From positions 183,168-227,000 of the forward strand of contig DIJC01000018.1 in assembly GCA_002421005.1 (NCBI GenBank): a DNA stretch of 43,833 nucleotides, written 5' to 3'. Positions 23,171 to 32,602 of this stretch are shown one piece after another. Position 1 is the stretch's first letter. Each line of letters starts with the position of its first letter. The stretch comes from Enterobacteriaceae bacterium UBA5654 (GTDB lineage: Bacteria; Pseudomonadota; Gammaproteobacteria; Enterobacterales; Enterobacteriaceae). Under the pieces are notes generated by a model, which had not been told where the DNA came from, ran no database searches, and saw only the letters and a list, made by a program, of their open reading frames with translations. Both the position numbers and the translations under genes were made by a program.

Positions 23171-25417
23171 ATGCTCACCCGATTGCGAGAAATCGTCGAG
23201 AAAGTGGCCAGCGCGCCGCGCCTGAATGAAGCGCTGGATATTCTGGTCACCGACATCTGCCTTGCGATGGACACTGAAGTCTGCTCGGTCTACCTGGCCG
23301 ATCATGACCGGCGTTGTTACTATCTGATGGCGACGCGCGGTTTGAAAAAACCGCGTGGTCGCACCGTCGCGCTTGCGTTTGATGAAGGCGTGGTCGGGCT
23401 GGTGGGCCGTCTGGCGGAACCCATCAACCTGGCCGACGCGCAAAAACATCCCAGCTTTAAATACATTCCCTCCGTAAAAGAAGAGCGCTTCCGCGCGTTT
23501 CTCGGCGTGCCGATTATCCAGCGACGTCAGTTACTGGGCGTGCTGGTCGTCCAGCAGCGTGAACTGCGCCAGTACGACGAAAGCGAAGAGTCCTTCCTGG
23601 TTACGCTTGCCACGCAAATGGCGGCCATCCTTTCGCAGTCGCAGCTGGCGGCGCTGTTTGGTCAGTATCGTCAGACGCGCATTCGTGCGCTGCCTGCTTC
23701 GCCCGGCGTCGCCGTGGCTGAAGGGTGGATGGACACCTCGCTGCCGCTGATGGAGCAGGTTTATGAAGCCTCAACCCTCGATACTGCCTCCGAGCGCGAG
23801 CGGCTGACCGGGGCGCTGGAAGAAGCCGCCAGTGAATTCCGGCGCTACAGCAAACGTTTTGCGGTCGGGGCGCAGAAAGAGACGGCAGCGATTTTCGATC
23901 TCTATTCACATCTGCTTTCCGATGCGCGCCTGCGCCGTGAGCTGTTCGACGAAGTTGATCGTGGATCGGTAGCCGAATGGGCGGTAAAAAAGGTTGTCGA
24001 AAAATTTGCTGAGCAGTTCGCCGCCCTTACCGACGGTTATCTGAAAGAGCGGGCGGGGGATCTGCGCACGCTGGGACAGCGTTTGCTGTTCCACCTCGAC
24101 GACACCACGCAGGGACCCAATGCCTGGCCGGAACGCTTTGTGCTGGTGGCCGACGAACTGTCGGCGGCGACGCTGGCGGAACTGCCGCAGGATCGCCTTG
24201 TGGGCGTGGTAGTACGCGACGGCGCTTCCAATTCTCACGCCGCGATCATCGTGCGTGCGCTGGGGATCCCCACCGTGATGGGCGCGGATATCCAGCCTTC
24301 AGTGCTGCACCGCCGCACGCTGATCATTGACGGCTATCGCGGTGAACTGCTGGTTGACCCCGAGCCGGTGCTGCTGAAAGAGTATCAGCGCCTCATCAAT
24401 GAAGAGAACGAACTCAGCCGCATTGCGGAAGATGACGTCGAACGTCCCGCCGAACTGAAAAGCGGGGAACGGGTGAAGGTCATGCTCAACGCCGGACTTA
24501 GCCCGGAGCATGAGCAGAAGCTGGGTAGTCGCATTGACGGCATCGGCCTGTACCGCACCGAAATTCCGTTCATGCTGCAAAGCGGCTTTCCTTCGGAAGA
24601 AGAGCAGGTTGCACAGTATCAGGGCATGTTGCAAATGTTCAACGACAAGCCCGTCACCTTGCGCACGCTGGATATCGGCGCGGATAAACAGCTGCCGTAT
24701 ATGCCGATCAGCGAAGAGAACCCGTGCCTGGGCTGGCGCGGCATCAGGATCACCCTCGATCAGCCGGAGATCTTTCTGGTACAGGTGCGCGCCATGCTGC
24801 GTGCCAACGCCGCGACCGGCAATCTCAGCATTCTGCTGCCGATGATCACCAGCATTGATGAAGTGGACGAGGCGCGGCGGCTGATTGAACGCGCCGGGCG
24901 GGAAGTGGAAGAGATGATCGGCTACGCGATCCCGAAACCGCGTATCGGCATCATGCTGGAAGTCCCGTCGATGCTCTTTATGCTACCGCAGCTGGCGAAC
25001 CGGGTGGATTTTATCTCCGTCGGCACCAACGATCTGACGCAGTACATCCTCGCGGTCGATCGCAACAATACGCGGGTGGCGAGTATTTACGACAGCCTGC
25101 ATCCGGCGATGCTGCGCGCGCTGGCGATGATCGCCCGCGACGCGGAGCAGTACGGCATTGACCTGCGCTTGTGCGGAGAAATGGCGGGCGACACCATGTG
25201 CGTGGCGATTTTAATCGGCCTCGGCTACCGTCACCTGTCGATGAACGGACGCTCGGTGGCGCGGGTCAAATACCTGCTGCGCCATATCGAATTTGAAGAG
25301 GCGCAAACCCTTGCCCGCCGCAGCCTTGAGGCACAGCTGGCAACGGAAGTGCGCCACCAGGTCGCGGCATTTATGGAGCGGCGCGGCATGGGCGGGCTGA
25401 TACGCGGTGGGCGCTAG
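23171..25417 (+). CDS. ptsP: Phosphoenolpyruvate-protein phosphotransferase PtsP (EI-Ntr)
   Basis: 748 residues, equal to E. coli PtsP. First enzyme of the nitrogen PTS, passing phosphate from PEP to NPr (PtsO) and EIIA-Ntr. An N-terminal GAF sensor domain (about 1-160) precedes the enzyme I domains. The phosphorylated residue is His356 in GASNSHAAIIVRALGIPTVMG, and the PEP-binding barrel shows SVGTNDLTQYILAVDRNN and LCGEMAGD. It senses glutamine and alpha-ketoglutarate in E. coli. Confidence 0.97.
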   Translation: MLTRLREIVEKVASAPRLNEALDILVTDICLAMDTEVCSVYLADHDRRCYYLMATRGLKKPRGRTVALAFDEGVVGLVGRLAEPINLADAQKHPSFKYIPSVKEERFRAFLGVPIIQRRQLLGVLVVQQRELRQYDESEESFLVTLATQMAAILSQSQLAALFGQYRQTRIRALPASPGVAVAEGWMDTSLPLMEQVYEASTLDTASERERLTGALEEAASEFRRYSKRFAVGAQKETAAIFDLYSHLLSDARLRRELFDEVDRGSVAEWAVKKVVEKFAEQFAALTDGYLKERAGDLRTLGQRLLFHLDDTTQGPNAWPERFVLVADELSAATLAELPQDRLVGVVVRDGASNSHAAIIVRALGIPTVMGADIQPSVLHRRTLIIDGYRGELLVDPEPVLLKEYQRLINEENELSRIAEDDVERPAELKSGERVKVMLNAGLSPEHEQKLGSRIDGIGLYRTEIPFMLQSGFPSEEEQVAQYQGMLQMFNDKPVTLRTLDIGADKQLPYMPISEENPCLGWRGIRITLDQPEIFLVQVRAMLRANAATGNLSILLPMITSIDEVDEARRLIERAGREVEEMIGYAIPKPRIGIMLEVPSMLFMLPQLANRVDFISVGTNDLTQYILAVDRNNTRVASIYDSLHPAMLRALAMIARDAEQYGIDLRLCGEMAGDTMCVAILIGLGYRHLSMNGRSVARVKYLLRHIEFEEAQTLARRSLEAQLATEVRHQVAAFMERRGMGGLIRGGR

Positions 25418-25521
25418 GCCGTCCTTCAGGCGGCCACCAGGGTGAGTACTGGACGACCGCATGAAGGATAGCGTACGTATACATATCTTTTACAACTTCA
25501 GCGCCATCTCCTTTCTACGCT

Positions 25522-25566
25522 TATGCTATGATTCGCTCCTTTGGAGCGCCCGACAATCGCGGGCGC
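25522..25566 (+). promoter_or_regulatory. Candidate lgt promoter and leader hairpin
   Basis: TGCTATGAT at 25524-25532 is an extended -10 box; no good -35 is seen. Downstream in the leader, GCGCCCG (25546-25552) can pair with CGGGCGC (25560-25566). The 202-bp ptsP-lgt gap also holds a GC stem-loop at 25417-25435 with no T-tract, so read-through from ptsP is possible. Confidence 0.4.
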
Positions 25567-25619
25567 GTGTCATTACCGCTGTCCACTTTCGGCGGAATAA
25601 CAATCACTTGTGGTGACAG

Positions 25620-26492
25620 ATGAATAGTGGCTATCTGCGTTTCCCGGATTTTGATCCGGTGATTTTTTCCATTGGACCGGTTTCCCTGCATTGGTACGGC
25701 CTGATGTACCTGGTGGGATTTGTCTTTGCGATGTGGCTGGCAACGCGCCGCGCCAATCGCCCCGGCAGCGGCTGGACAAAAAACGAAGTCGAAAACCTGC
25801 TCTATGCGGGCTTCCTCGGCGTGTTCCTCGGTGGTCGCATCGGCTACGTGCTGTTCTATAACCTGCCGCTGTTCCTTGATAATCCGCTGTACCTGTTCCG
25901 CGTCTGGGACGGCGGCATGTCGTTCCACGGTGGCCTGATTGGCGTGATCGTGGTGATGCTGATTTTCGCCCGCCGGACGAAGCGCAGCTTCTTCCAGGTA
26001 GCTGACTTCATCGCGCCGCTGATCCCCTTTGGTCTGGGTGCCGGACGTCTGGGCAACTTCATCAACGGTGAACTGTGGGGGCGGGTCGATCCCTCCTCGC
26101 CGTTTGCGATGCTGTTCCCCGGCTCGCGGGCAGAAGATCTCAGCCTGCTGCCTGCGCACCCTGAATGGCAGTCTATTTTCGACACCTGGGGCGTGCTGCC
26201 GCGTCATCCTTCCCAGCTTTACGAAATGGTGCTGGAAGGGATCGTGCTGTTTATCATTCTGAACCTGTTTATCCGTAAGCCGCGCCCAACCGCGTCGGTG
26301 TCCGGCCTGTTCCTGATCGGCTACGGTGCGTTCCGCATCATCGTTGAGTTCTTCCGCCAGCCAGACGCGCAGTTTACCGGCGCGTGGGTGCAATACATCA
26401 GCATGGGGCAAATCCTCTCCGTGCCAATGATTATCGCGGGTATCGCTATGATGATTTGGGCGTATCGTCGTCCACAGCAACAACTCTCCTGA
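25620..26492 (+). CDS. lgt: Prolipoprotein diacylglyceryl transferase
   Basis: 290 residues (E. coli 291), seven membrane segments. It transfers diacylglycerol from phosphatidylglycerol to the lipobox cysteine, the first step of lipoprotein maturation. Catalytic or essential residues are in place: Tyr26 (HWYGLMY), His103 (MSFHGG), Arg143 and Asn146 (GAGRLGNFINGELWG). The stop is 6 bases before thyA, with the thyA ribosome site inside the overlap region; lgt and thyA are co-transcribed in E. coli. Confidence 0.97.
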   Translation: MNSGYLRFPDFDPVIFSIGPVSLHWYGLMYLVGFVFAMWLATRRANRPGSGWTKNEVENLLYAGFLGVFLGGRIGYVLFYNLPLFLDNPLYLFRVWDGGMSFHGGLIGVIVVMLIFARRTKRSFFQVADFIAPLIPFGLGAGRLGNFINGELWGRVDPSSPFAMLFPGSRAEDLSLLPAHPEWQSIFDTWGVLPRHPSQLYEMVLEGIVLFIILNLFIRKPRPTASVSGLFLIGYGAFRIIVEFFRQPDAQFTGAWVQYISMGQILSVPMIIAGIAMMIWAYRRPQQQLS

Positions 26493-26498
26493 GGCAGC

Positions 26499-27293
26499 AT
26501 GAAACAGTATCTTGATTTAATGCAGAAAGTGCTCGACGAGGGCACCCCGAAAAACGACCGTACCGGCACCGGCACGCTCTCTATTTTTGGTCACCAGATG
26601 CGCTTTAATCTGCGTGAAGGCTTCCCGCTGGTCACCACCAAGCGTTGCCACCTGCGCTCGATTATTCATGAGCTGCTGTGGTTTTTGCAGGGTAATACCA
26701 ACGTCGCTTATCTGCGTGAAAACAAGGTCTCCATCTGGGATGAGTGGGCCGATGAACAGGGTAATCTGGGGCCAGTCTACGGCAAACAATGGCGCGCCTG
26801 GCCTGCGCCGGACGGCCGTCATATCGACCAGATCACCACCGTCATGAACCAGCTCAAAAATGACCCGGATTCCCGCCGGATTATCGTTTCTGCCTGGAAC
26901 GTCGGTGAACTGGATAAAATGGCGTTGGCACCGTGCCATGCGTTTTTCCAGTTTTATGTGGCGGACGGCAAACTCTCCTGCCAGCTTTATCAGCGCTCCT
27001 GCGACGTGTTCCTCGGTCTGCCGTTTAACATCGCCAGCTACGCGCTGCTGGTGCATATGATGGCGCAGCAGTGCGACCTTGAAGTGGGTGATTTTGTCTG
27101 GACCGGTGGCGATACCCATCTGTACAGCAACCATATGGAGCAGACGCACCTGCAACTCAGCCGCGAACCACGCGCGCTGCCGAAACTTATCATCAAACGC
27201 AAACCGGCTTCGATCTTTGACTACCAGTTCGACGATTTCGAAATCGAAGGCTACGATCCGCACCCTGGTATCAAAGCCCCGGTCGCTATTTAA
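26499..27293 (+). CDS. thyA: Thymidylate synthase
   Basis: 264 residues, as E. coli ThyA. It converts dUMP to dTMP using methylene-tetrahydrofolate. The nucleophile is Cys146 in LAPCHAFFQF; the phosphate-binding Arg166 (CQLYQRSCDV) and Arg126/127 (DSRRIIVSAW) are present. It begins 6 bp after lgt and ends before a strong intrinsic terminator. Confidence 0.98.
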   Translation: MKQYLDLMQKVLDEGTPKNDRTGTGTLSIFGHQMRFNLREGFPLVTTKRCHLRSIIHELLWFLQGNTNVAYLRENKVSIWDEWADEQGNLGPVYGKQWRAWPAPDGRHIDQITTVMNQLKNDPDSRRIIVSAWNVGELDKMALAPCHAFFQFYVADGKLSCQLYQRSCDVFLGLPFNIASYALLVHMMAQQCDLEVGDFVWTGGDTHLYSNHMEQTHLQLSREPRALPKLIIKRKPASIFDYQFDDFEIEGYDPHPGIKAPVAI

Positions 27294-27321
27294 GTCTCCT
27301 GCGGCGCGTGGCGCAACCCTC

Positions 27322-27348
27322 AAAACGGCATCTTCGGGTGCCGTTTTT
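27322..27348 (+). terminator. Intrinsic terminator of thyA
   Basis: AAAACGGCA (27322-27330) pairs with TGCCGTTTT (27339-27347) around a TCTTCGGG loop, with the run of T residues at the end, 29 bases after the thyA stop. Confidence 0.85.
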
Positions 27349-27475
27349 GCATTTCTGAATCTGCCTTCCCGATTTTTTGCAACGCGCTGCAATAGCGTAA
27401 AAATCTCTCGTAGCGCCTCGTAAAACGCAACATCGCCGCTCGCCACACTTTTTCTTTCGCCGCACACTTCCCGCC

Positions 27476-27940
27476 ATGAAACGAGAACAGGGCTATACGC
27501 TCATTGAAACCATCATCGTCATTGCAATGATCGCTATCCTCAGCGCAGCGGGGCTGTATGGCTGGCGAAGCTGGCAACAGCAGCAGCGCCTGTGGCAAAC
27601 CGCGATTCAGGTCCGGGAGTTCCTGGTCCTGCTGCGTGACGATGCAAACTGGCATAACCGCGACCATCCGGTCAGCGTTATGCGGGACGCAGACGGCTGG
27701 TGTTTGCTAAGCAGCGGAATGCAGAGCTGCGCGGGTGGCGATCACTGGACGCTGCGTCCGGCATGGCCTGAAGTCCGGCTGACGGATATCACGCCCGGGC
27801 TGAAATTTTTTGGCCTGCGTAACACGGCCTGGGCCGGGCATCTACATCTGCAAAGCCCGGCGGGAAGCTGGATTGTCGTGCTTTCAAACTGGGGGCGCAT
27901 CCGGCTGTGTCAGCCGGGGGAGGGGAACACATGCCTATAG
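27476..27940 (+). CDS. ppdA: Prepilin-peptidase-dependent protein PpdA (pseudopilin-like)
   Basis: 154 residues (E. coli 156). A short basic leader KREQG is followed by the type IV pilin N-terminus YTLIETIIVIAMIAILSAAGLYGW with Glu at mature position 5, so it is processed by a prepilin peptidase. First of four overlapping genes (ppdA-ppdB-ygdB-ppdC) encoding pseudopilin-like proteins; such minor pilins prime pilus or type II secretion pseudopilus assembly. Conserved features include DANWHNRDH and FFGLRNTAWAGH. The stop overlaps ppdB by 10 bases. Confidence 0.93.
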   Translation: MKREQGYTLIETIIVIAMIAILSAAGLYGWRSWQQQQRLWQTAIQVREFLVLLRDDANWHNRDHPVSVMRDADGWCLLSSGMQSCAGGDHWTLRPAWPEVRLTDITPGLKFFGLRNTAWAGHLHLQSPAGSWIVVLSNWGRIRLCQPGEGNTCL

Positions 27941-28494
27941 CACAGCAGGGTTTTTCGCTCGCTGAAACGCTGATAGCGATGGCCATCAGCAGCCTGTTAC
28001 TTCTGGGCGCGTCACGATTTTTGCCGGGGTTACAGCGTGCCGCCCTGGAGCAAAACCGTCATCAGGCGCTGGAGGATGAACTGTGGCAGAGAACCTATAC
28101 CGTCGCGAAACATTTACAGCGCGCGGGTTACTGCCGGAGAACCTGCGCCGGAGAGCCGCTGATCATCGCCCGCGAGGGAAGCTGCGTGCTGGTGAAATGG
28201 GATGCCAACAGTAACGGTCAGTGGGAAGATGCTCCCGCAGTTGCCTCGGACGTCACCGGCTTTCGTCTCCAGAATGGCGTACTGGAAACGCTGCGCGGAG
28301 CATCCTCCTGTGAAGACAAAAGCTGGGACAAAATGACCGATCCGCAAATGCTGCGGGTAACGCGCTTCACCGTGGAGCCCTGGCAGCGTGCCGGATTTCC
28401 GCCGGAGCTGACGATTACGCTGGTTGCCAGCCTGAAAAACCTTCCGCAAAAAACGGCAGAAGCGGTGTACAGCGTCACGGGGTACAACCTGTGA
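27931..28494 (+). CDS. ppdB: Prepilin-peptidase-dependent protein PpdB
   Basis: 187 residues from the ATG at 27931 (MPIAQQGFSLAETLIAMAIS), equal to E. coli PpdB; GGGGGAGGGG lies just upstream. Pilin-type leader with Gly before FSLAE and Glu5 of the mature protein. The family pattern AKHLQRAGYC, KWDANSNGQWE and the C-terminal YSVTGYNL are present. Probably PilW-like in minor-pilin complexes. Overlaps ygdB by four bases (GTGA). Confidence 0.93.
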   Translation: MPIAQQGFSLAETLIAMAISSLLLLGASRFLPGLQRAALEQNRHQALEDELWQRTYTVAKHLQRAGYCRRTCAGEPLIIAREGSCVLVKWDANSNGQWEDAPAVASDVTGFRLQNGVLETLRGASSCEDKSWDKMTDPQMLRVTRFTVEPWQRAGFPPELTITLVASLKNLPQKTAEAVYSVTGYNL

Positions 28495-28898
28495 ACCGGC
28501 AGCGCGGCATGTCATCGCTGGCGCTGGTACTGCTGCTTTTGCTGCTCGGCAGCCTGATGCTTCAGGGGCAGAACCAGCAGCAGCGCGCGCTTTACCGGCG
28601 CGTGGCGGTCGAAACGCAGGCGCTGCGCGAGCAGGCCAGCGCGCACTCGGCGTTACAGTGGGCGAAGGCACAACGCTGGCAGGCGAATCAGCCTTTGCAG
28701 TGCGCGGAGCAAACCGCGCAGCAGTGGCGGTCGTGTCTGCGGATCTTCCCCGACCGCTCGCTGCTCTTAATCGCCGCCAGTCGCTCTATGAGCCTGTGGC
28801 AATCCGGCGAGATTAGCGAAGGGAAAGTGCGTTTTTCACCGCGCGGCTGGAGTGATTTTTGCCCGCTGACGGAGGTTTCATTATGCCAGATCCGCTAA
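28491..28898 (+). CDS. ygdB: YgdB, DUF2509 family protein of the pseudopilin operon
   Basis: 135 residues, same as E. coli, starting at a GTG that overlaps the ppdB stop. A single N-terminal membrane segment (GMSSLALVLLLLLLGSLMLQG) resembles PilX-type minor pilins but lacks Glu at the usual position, so processing is uncertain. The rest is polar with cysteines. It is translated as part of the same unit; the stop overlaps ppdC by 16 bases. Confidence 0.9.
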   Translation: MNRQRGMSSLALVLLLLLLGSLMLQGQNQQQRALYRRVAVETQALREQASAHSALQWAKAQRWQANQPLQCAEQTAQQWRSCLRIFPDRSLLLIAASRSMSLWQSGEISEGKVRFSPRGWSDFCPLTEVSLCQIR

Positions 28899-29206
28899 AT
28901 AAACAGGCCGGGTTTAGCCTGCCTGAAGTTCTGCTGGCAATGGCGCTAATGATTATGGTTGTCACCGCGCTTGCGGGTTATCATCGGGCGCTGGTTAATG
29001 GTTCCGCATTGCTTAATCAGCATCGCCAGCTCTGGCGCAGCGCCTGGCGACAGAGCCAGCTTCAGCCTCCCGCACTGGCGAAGGGGTGGAAAGTTAACCG
29101 CGTACAGACAACACAGCAAAGATGTGTCAGCATCAGCGTCACGCTCACCACGCCGGTGGGCAAGCAGGGGCAAATGACACGATTACATTGTCCGGTCAGT
29201 CAGTAG
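28883..29206 (+). CDS. ppdC: Prepilin-peptidase-dependent protein PpdC
   Basis: 107 residues from the ATG at 28883 (MPDPLNKQAGFSLPEVLLAMALM), with GGAGG 8 bases upstream; length equals E. coli PpdC. Pilin-type leader ending in Gly, mature FSLPE with Glu5. Short pseudopilin with the C-terminal RLHCPVSQ. Ends 12 bases before recC, so readthrough into the rec operon is likely. Confidence 0.92.
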   Translation: MPDPLNKQAGFSLPEVLLAMALMIMVVTALAGYHRALVNGSALLNQHRQLWRSAWRQSQLQPPALAKGWKVNRVQTTQQRCVSISVTLTTPVGKQGQMTRLHCPVSQ

Positions 29207-29218
29207 TCAGGAGCGAAT

Positions 29219-32200
29219 ATGTTAAGGGTCTACCACTCCAATCGTCTGGATGTGCTGGAAGCGTTAATGGAGTTTATCGTTGAGCGCGAGCGTCTCGACG
29301 ACCCTTTCGAGCCTGAAGTTGTGCTGGTGCAAAGTACGGGTATGGCGCAGTGGCTGCAAATGTCACTCTCGCGGCGCTTCGGCATTGCGGCGAATATCGA
29401 CTTCCCGCTGCCCGCCAGCTTCATCTGGGATATGTTTGTCCGCGTCCTGCCGGATATTCCCGGCGAAAGCGCCTTCAGTAAACAAAGCATGAGCTGGAAA
29501 CTGATGACCCTGCTGCCGGATCTGATCGGCGGGGAAGAGTTCGTCATGCTGCGCCACTATCTCAGCGACGATACCGACAAACGCAAACTGTTCCAGCTCG
29601 CCTCGCGCGTGGCGGATCTCTACGATCAGTATCTGGTCTATCGCCCGGAGTGGCTGACCCGCTGGGAAGCAGGCGAGCAGGTTGACGGCCTCGGCGAAAC
29701 CCAGCAGTGGCAGGCCCCGCTGTGGAAAGCGCTGGTGGAGCACACCGCCGCGCTGGATCAGCCGCGCTGGCACCGTGCTAATTTATATCAACGCTTCATC
29801 CGCACGCTGGAAACCGCCAGCGAGCCGCCTGCCGGGCTGCCGTCACGGGTATTTATCTGCGGTATTTCCGCGCTGCCGCCGGTCTATTTACAGGCATTAC
29901 AGGCGTTGGGTAAGCATGTTGATGTTTTTGTCCTGTTTACCAACCCGTGCCGCTACTACTGGGGCGATATCAAAGACCCGGCGTTTCTGGCTCGGCTGGT
30001 AGCCCGTCAGCGCAAGCACCACCGCGAACAGCGGGAATTGCCCCTGTTCCGTGATACGCAGCAGGCGGCCGGGCTATTTAATGACGACGGCGAGCAGGAC
30101 GTCGGCAATCCGCTGCTGGCCTCGTGGGGGAAGCTCGGACGGGACTATATGTATCTGCTGGCCGGGCTGGATCGCTATGAAGAGCTGGACGCCTTTGTGG
30201 ATATTGAGCCGGATAACCTCCTGCATAATCTCCAGTATGACGTGCTGGAATTACAGAATGCGGCGGTGCCGGGGCGAACGGCAGAAGAATTCGCGCGCAG
30301 CGACATGAAACGCAGGCTTGAGCCGGACGATCGCAGCCTGGCGATCCACGTCTGCCATAGCCCGCAGCGCGAAGTGGAAGTTCTGCATGACCGGCTACTG
30401 GCGATGCTGGAGGACGATCCAAATCTGACCCCGCGTGACATCATCGTAATGGTGGCTGATATCGACAGCTACAGCCCGTTTATTCAGGCGGTTTTTGGTA
30501 GCGCCACTGGCGACCGCTACCTGCCTTACGCGATTTCAGACCGCCGCGCCCGGCAGTCGCATCCGGCGCTACAGGCGTTTATCAGCCTGCTGTCGCTCCC
30601 GGACAGCCGCTTTGTTTCTGAAGACGTGCTGGCGCTGCTCGACGTTCCGGTGCTGGCGGCGCGCTTTAACATCAACGAAGAAGGGCTGCGCTATCTGCGC
30701 CAGTGGGTCAATGAATCCGGCGTGCGCTGGGGCATGGATGACGACAACGTGCGCGAACTGGAACTGCCCGCCACCGGGCAGCACACCTGGCAATTTGGCC
30801 TCACCCGTATGCTGCTTGGCTATGCGATGGAGAGTCATGAAGGCGAATGGCGCTCGGTGCTGCCTTATGATGAATCGAGCGGGCTGATTGCCGAACTGGT
30901 GGGACATCTGGCATCGCTGCTGATGCAACTGAATATCTGGCGGCGCGGGCTGGCCCAGGAGCGCCCGCTGGAAGAGTGGCTGCCTGTTTGCCGCGAAATG
31001 CTCAATGACTTCTTCCTGCCCGATCAGGACACCGAAGCGGCGCTGGCGCTGATTGAACAGCAGTGGCAGGCCATTATTGAACAGGGCACTGGCGCACACT
31101 ACGGCGAGACGGTGCCGCTCTCGTTGCTGCGTGATGAACTGGCACAGCGGCTGGATCAGGAACGTATCAGCCAGCGCTTCCTTGCCGGTCCGGTGAATAT
31201 TTGTACTCTGATGCCGATGCGCTCGATTCCCTTCAAAGTGGTCTGCCTGCTGGGAATGAACGACGGTGTTTACCCGCGCACTCTTGCGCCGCTGGGCTTC
31301 GACCTGATGAGTCAGAAACCGCAGCGTGGCGATCGCAGCCGTCGCGACGACGACCGCTACCTGTTTCTTGAAGCGCTGATGTCTGCCGGGCAGAAGCTCT
31401 ATATCAGCTATATCGGGCGTTCGATCCAGGATAACAGCGAGCGCTACCCATCGGTGCTGGTGCAGGAGCTGGTGGATTATATCGGCCAGAGCCACTACCT
31501 GGCGGGCGATGAAAACCGCAACTGCGATGAGAGCGAACGGCGAGTCAAAGCGCACCTTACCCATCTGCATACGCGGATGCCGTTTGACGCCGACAATTTC
31601 AAAGCGGACGAACTGCAAAGCTATGCCCGCGAGTGGCTGGCCGCCGCCAGTCAGCAGGGAGAGGCGCACTCATCCTTTATCCAGCCGCTGCCGCCGCTAA
31701 CCCAGGATACCCTGCCATTTGAGCAGCTTCAGCGCTTTTGGGCGCATCCGGTGCGCGCCTTTTTCCAGTTGCGCCTGCGGGTGAACTTCCGTGCGGAAGA
31801 GAGCGAAATTCCCGATGCGGAACCCTTTACCCTCGAAGGTCTGACCCGCTATCAGCTTAATCAGCAGTTGCTCAACACGCTGGTAGAAGAAGAAGACGCG
31901 GAAAAAATGTTTCGTCGCTATCGTGCGGCAGGGGAGTTGCCCTACGGTGCGTTTGGGGAAATCGTCTGGGATACGCAACTTGCGGAAATGCAGACTCTGG
32001 CAGATCGCGTTCTTGAACACCGTAAGCCCGGCCAGAGTATGGAAATCGATCTGCAATGTGGTGGCGTTAATATTACCGGCTGGCTACAGCAGGTACAGCC
32101 CGACGGCCTGCTGCGCTGGCGTCCGGCTCTGCTTAGCGTCTCGCAGGGAATGCAACTTTGGCTCGAGCACCTTGTCTATTGTGCCAGCGGCGGGACTGGC

Positions 32201-32587
32201 GAAAGTCGGCTGCTGGTGCGTAAAGACGGCGAGTGGCGTTTTCCGCCGCTTGCCGCAGAGCAGGCGCTGGCTTACCTGACGGATCTGGTGGAAGGCTACT
32301 TCAAAGGAATGACCGAGCCGTTGCTCGTTCTGCCAGAAAGTGGGGGGGCGTGGATTAAAGCTTGTTACGACGCAACAAATGATGCCATTTTAAGAGACGC
32401 TGACACGCAGCTCAAAGCGCGCAGCAAGTTTCTTCAGGCCTGGGAAGGCAATATGGTGGTAAGTGGTGAAGGGGCCGATGTCTGGTATCAGCGTCTCTGG
32501 CGCACCCTGGAGCCAGAGTATTACGAAGCAATTATCGCGCAGGCCGAGCGTTACCTGCTGCCGATTTTCCGCTTCCATCAGTCATAA
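29219..32587 (+). CDS. recC: Exodeoxyribonuclease V gamma subunit RecC
   Basis: 1122 residues, identical in length to E. coli RecC. It is the Chi-recognition and duplex-splitting scaffold of RecBCD, an inactive helicase/nuclease-like fold, so no working Walker motif is expected. The N-terminus MLRVYHSNRLDVLEALMEFIVERERLDDPFEPE is conserved, as are VQSTGMAQWLQMSLS and LLGMNDGVYPR. AGGAGCG precedes the ATG. First of the recC-ptrA-recB-recD cluster. Confidence 0.98.
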   Translation: MLRVYHSNRLDVLEALMEFIVERERLDDPFEPEVVLVQSTGMAQWLQMSLSRRFGIAANIDFPLPASFIWDMFVRVLPDIPGESAFSKQSMSWKLMTLLPDLIGGEEFVMLRHYLSDDTDKRKLFQLASRVADLYDQYLVYRPEWLTRWEAGEQVDGLGETQQWQAPLWKALVEHTAALDQPRWHRANLYQRFIRTLETASEPPAGLPSRVFICGISALPPVYLQALQALGKHVDVFVLFTNPCRYYWGDIKDPAFLARLVARQRKHHREQRELPLFRDTQQAAGLFNDDGEQDVGNPLLASWGKLGRDYMYLLAGLDRYEELDAFVDIEPDNLLHNLQYDVLELQNAAVPGRTAEEFARSDMKRRLEPDDRSLAIHVCHSPQREVEVLHDRLLAMLEDDPNLTPRDIIVMVADIDSYSPFIQAVFGSATGDRYLPYAISDRRARQSHPALQAFISLLSLPDSRFVSEDVLALLDVPVLAARFNINEEGLRYLRQWVNESGVRWGMDDDNVRELELPATGQHTWQFGLTRMLLGYAMESHEGEWRSVLPYDESSGLIAELVGHLASLLMQLNIWRRGLAQERPLEEWLPVCREMLNDFFLPDQDTEAALALIEQQWQAIIEQGTGAHYGETVPLSLLRDELAQRLDQERISQRFLAGPVNICTLMPMRSIPFKVVCLLGMNDGVYPRTLAPLGFDLMSQKPQRGDRSRRDDDRYLFLEALMSAGQKLYISYIGRSIQDNSERYPSVLVQELVDYIGQSHYLAGDENRNCDESERRVKAHLTHLHTRMPFDADNFKADELQSYAREWLAAASQQGEAHSSFIQPLPPLTQDTLPFEQLQRFWAHPVRAFFQLRLRVNFRAEESEIPDAEPFTLEGLTRYQLNQQLLNTLVEEEDAEKMFRRYRAAGELPYGAFGEIVWDTQLAEMQTLADRVLEHRKPGQSMEIDLQCGGVNITGWLQQVQPDGLLRWRPALLSVSQGMQLWLEHLVYCASGGTGESRLLVRKDGEWRFPPLAAEQALAYLTDLVEGYFKGMTEPLLVLPESGGAWIKACYDATNDAILRDADTQLKARSKFLQAWEGNMVVSGEGADVWYQRLWRTLEPEYYEAIIAQAERYLLPIFRFHQS

Positions 32588-32602
32588 TGATGAGGTCCGT
32601 GA

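Noticed and set aside
30569..31669. Long antisense open frames opposite recC, lgt (25521-26483), amiC (42496-43383) and the ABC genes (129-2252)
   Set aside because: They are rich in His, Gln and Arg, the usual signature of antisense frames in GC-rich coding DNA, and overlap fully with well-supported genes.
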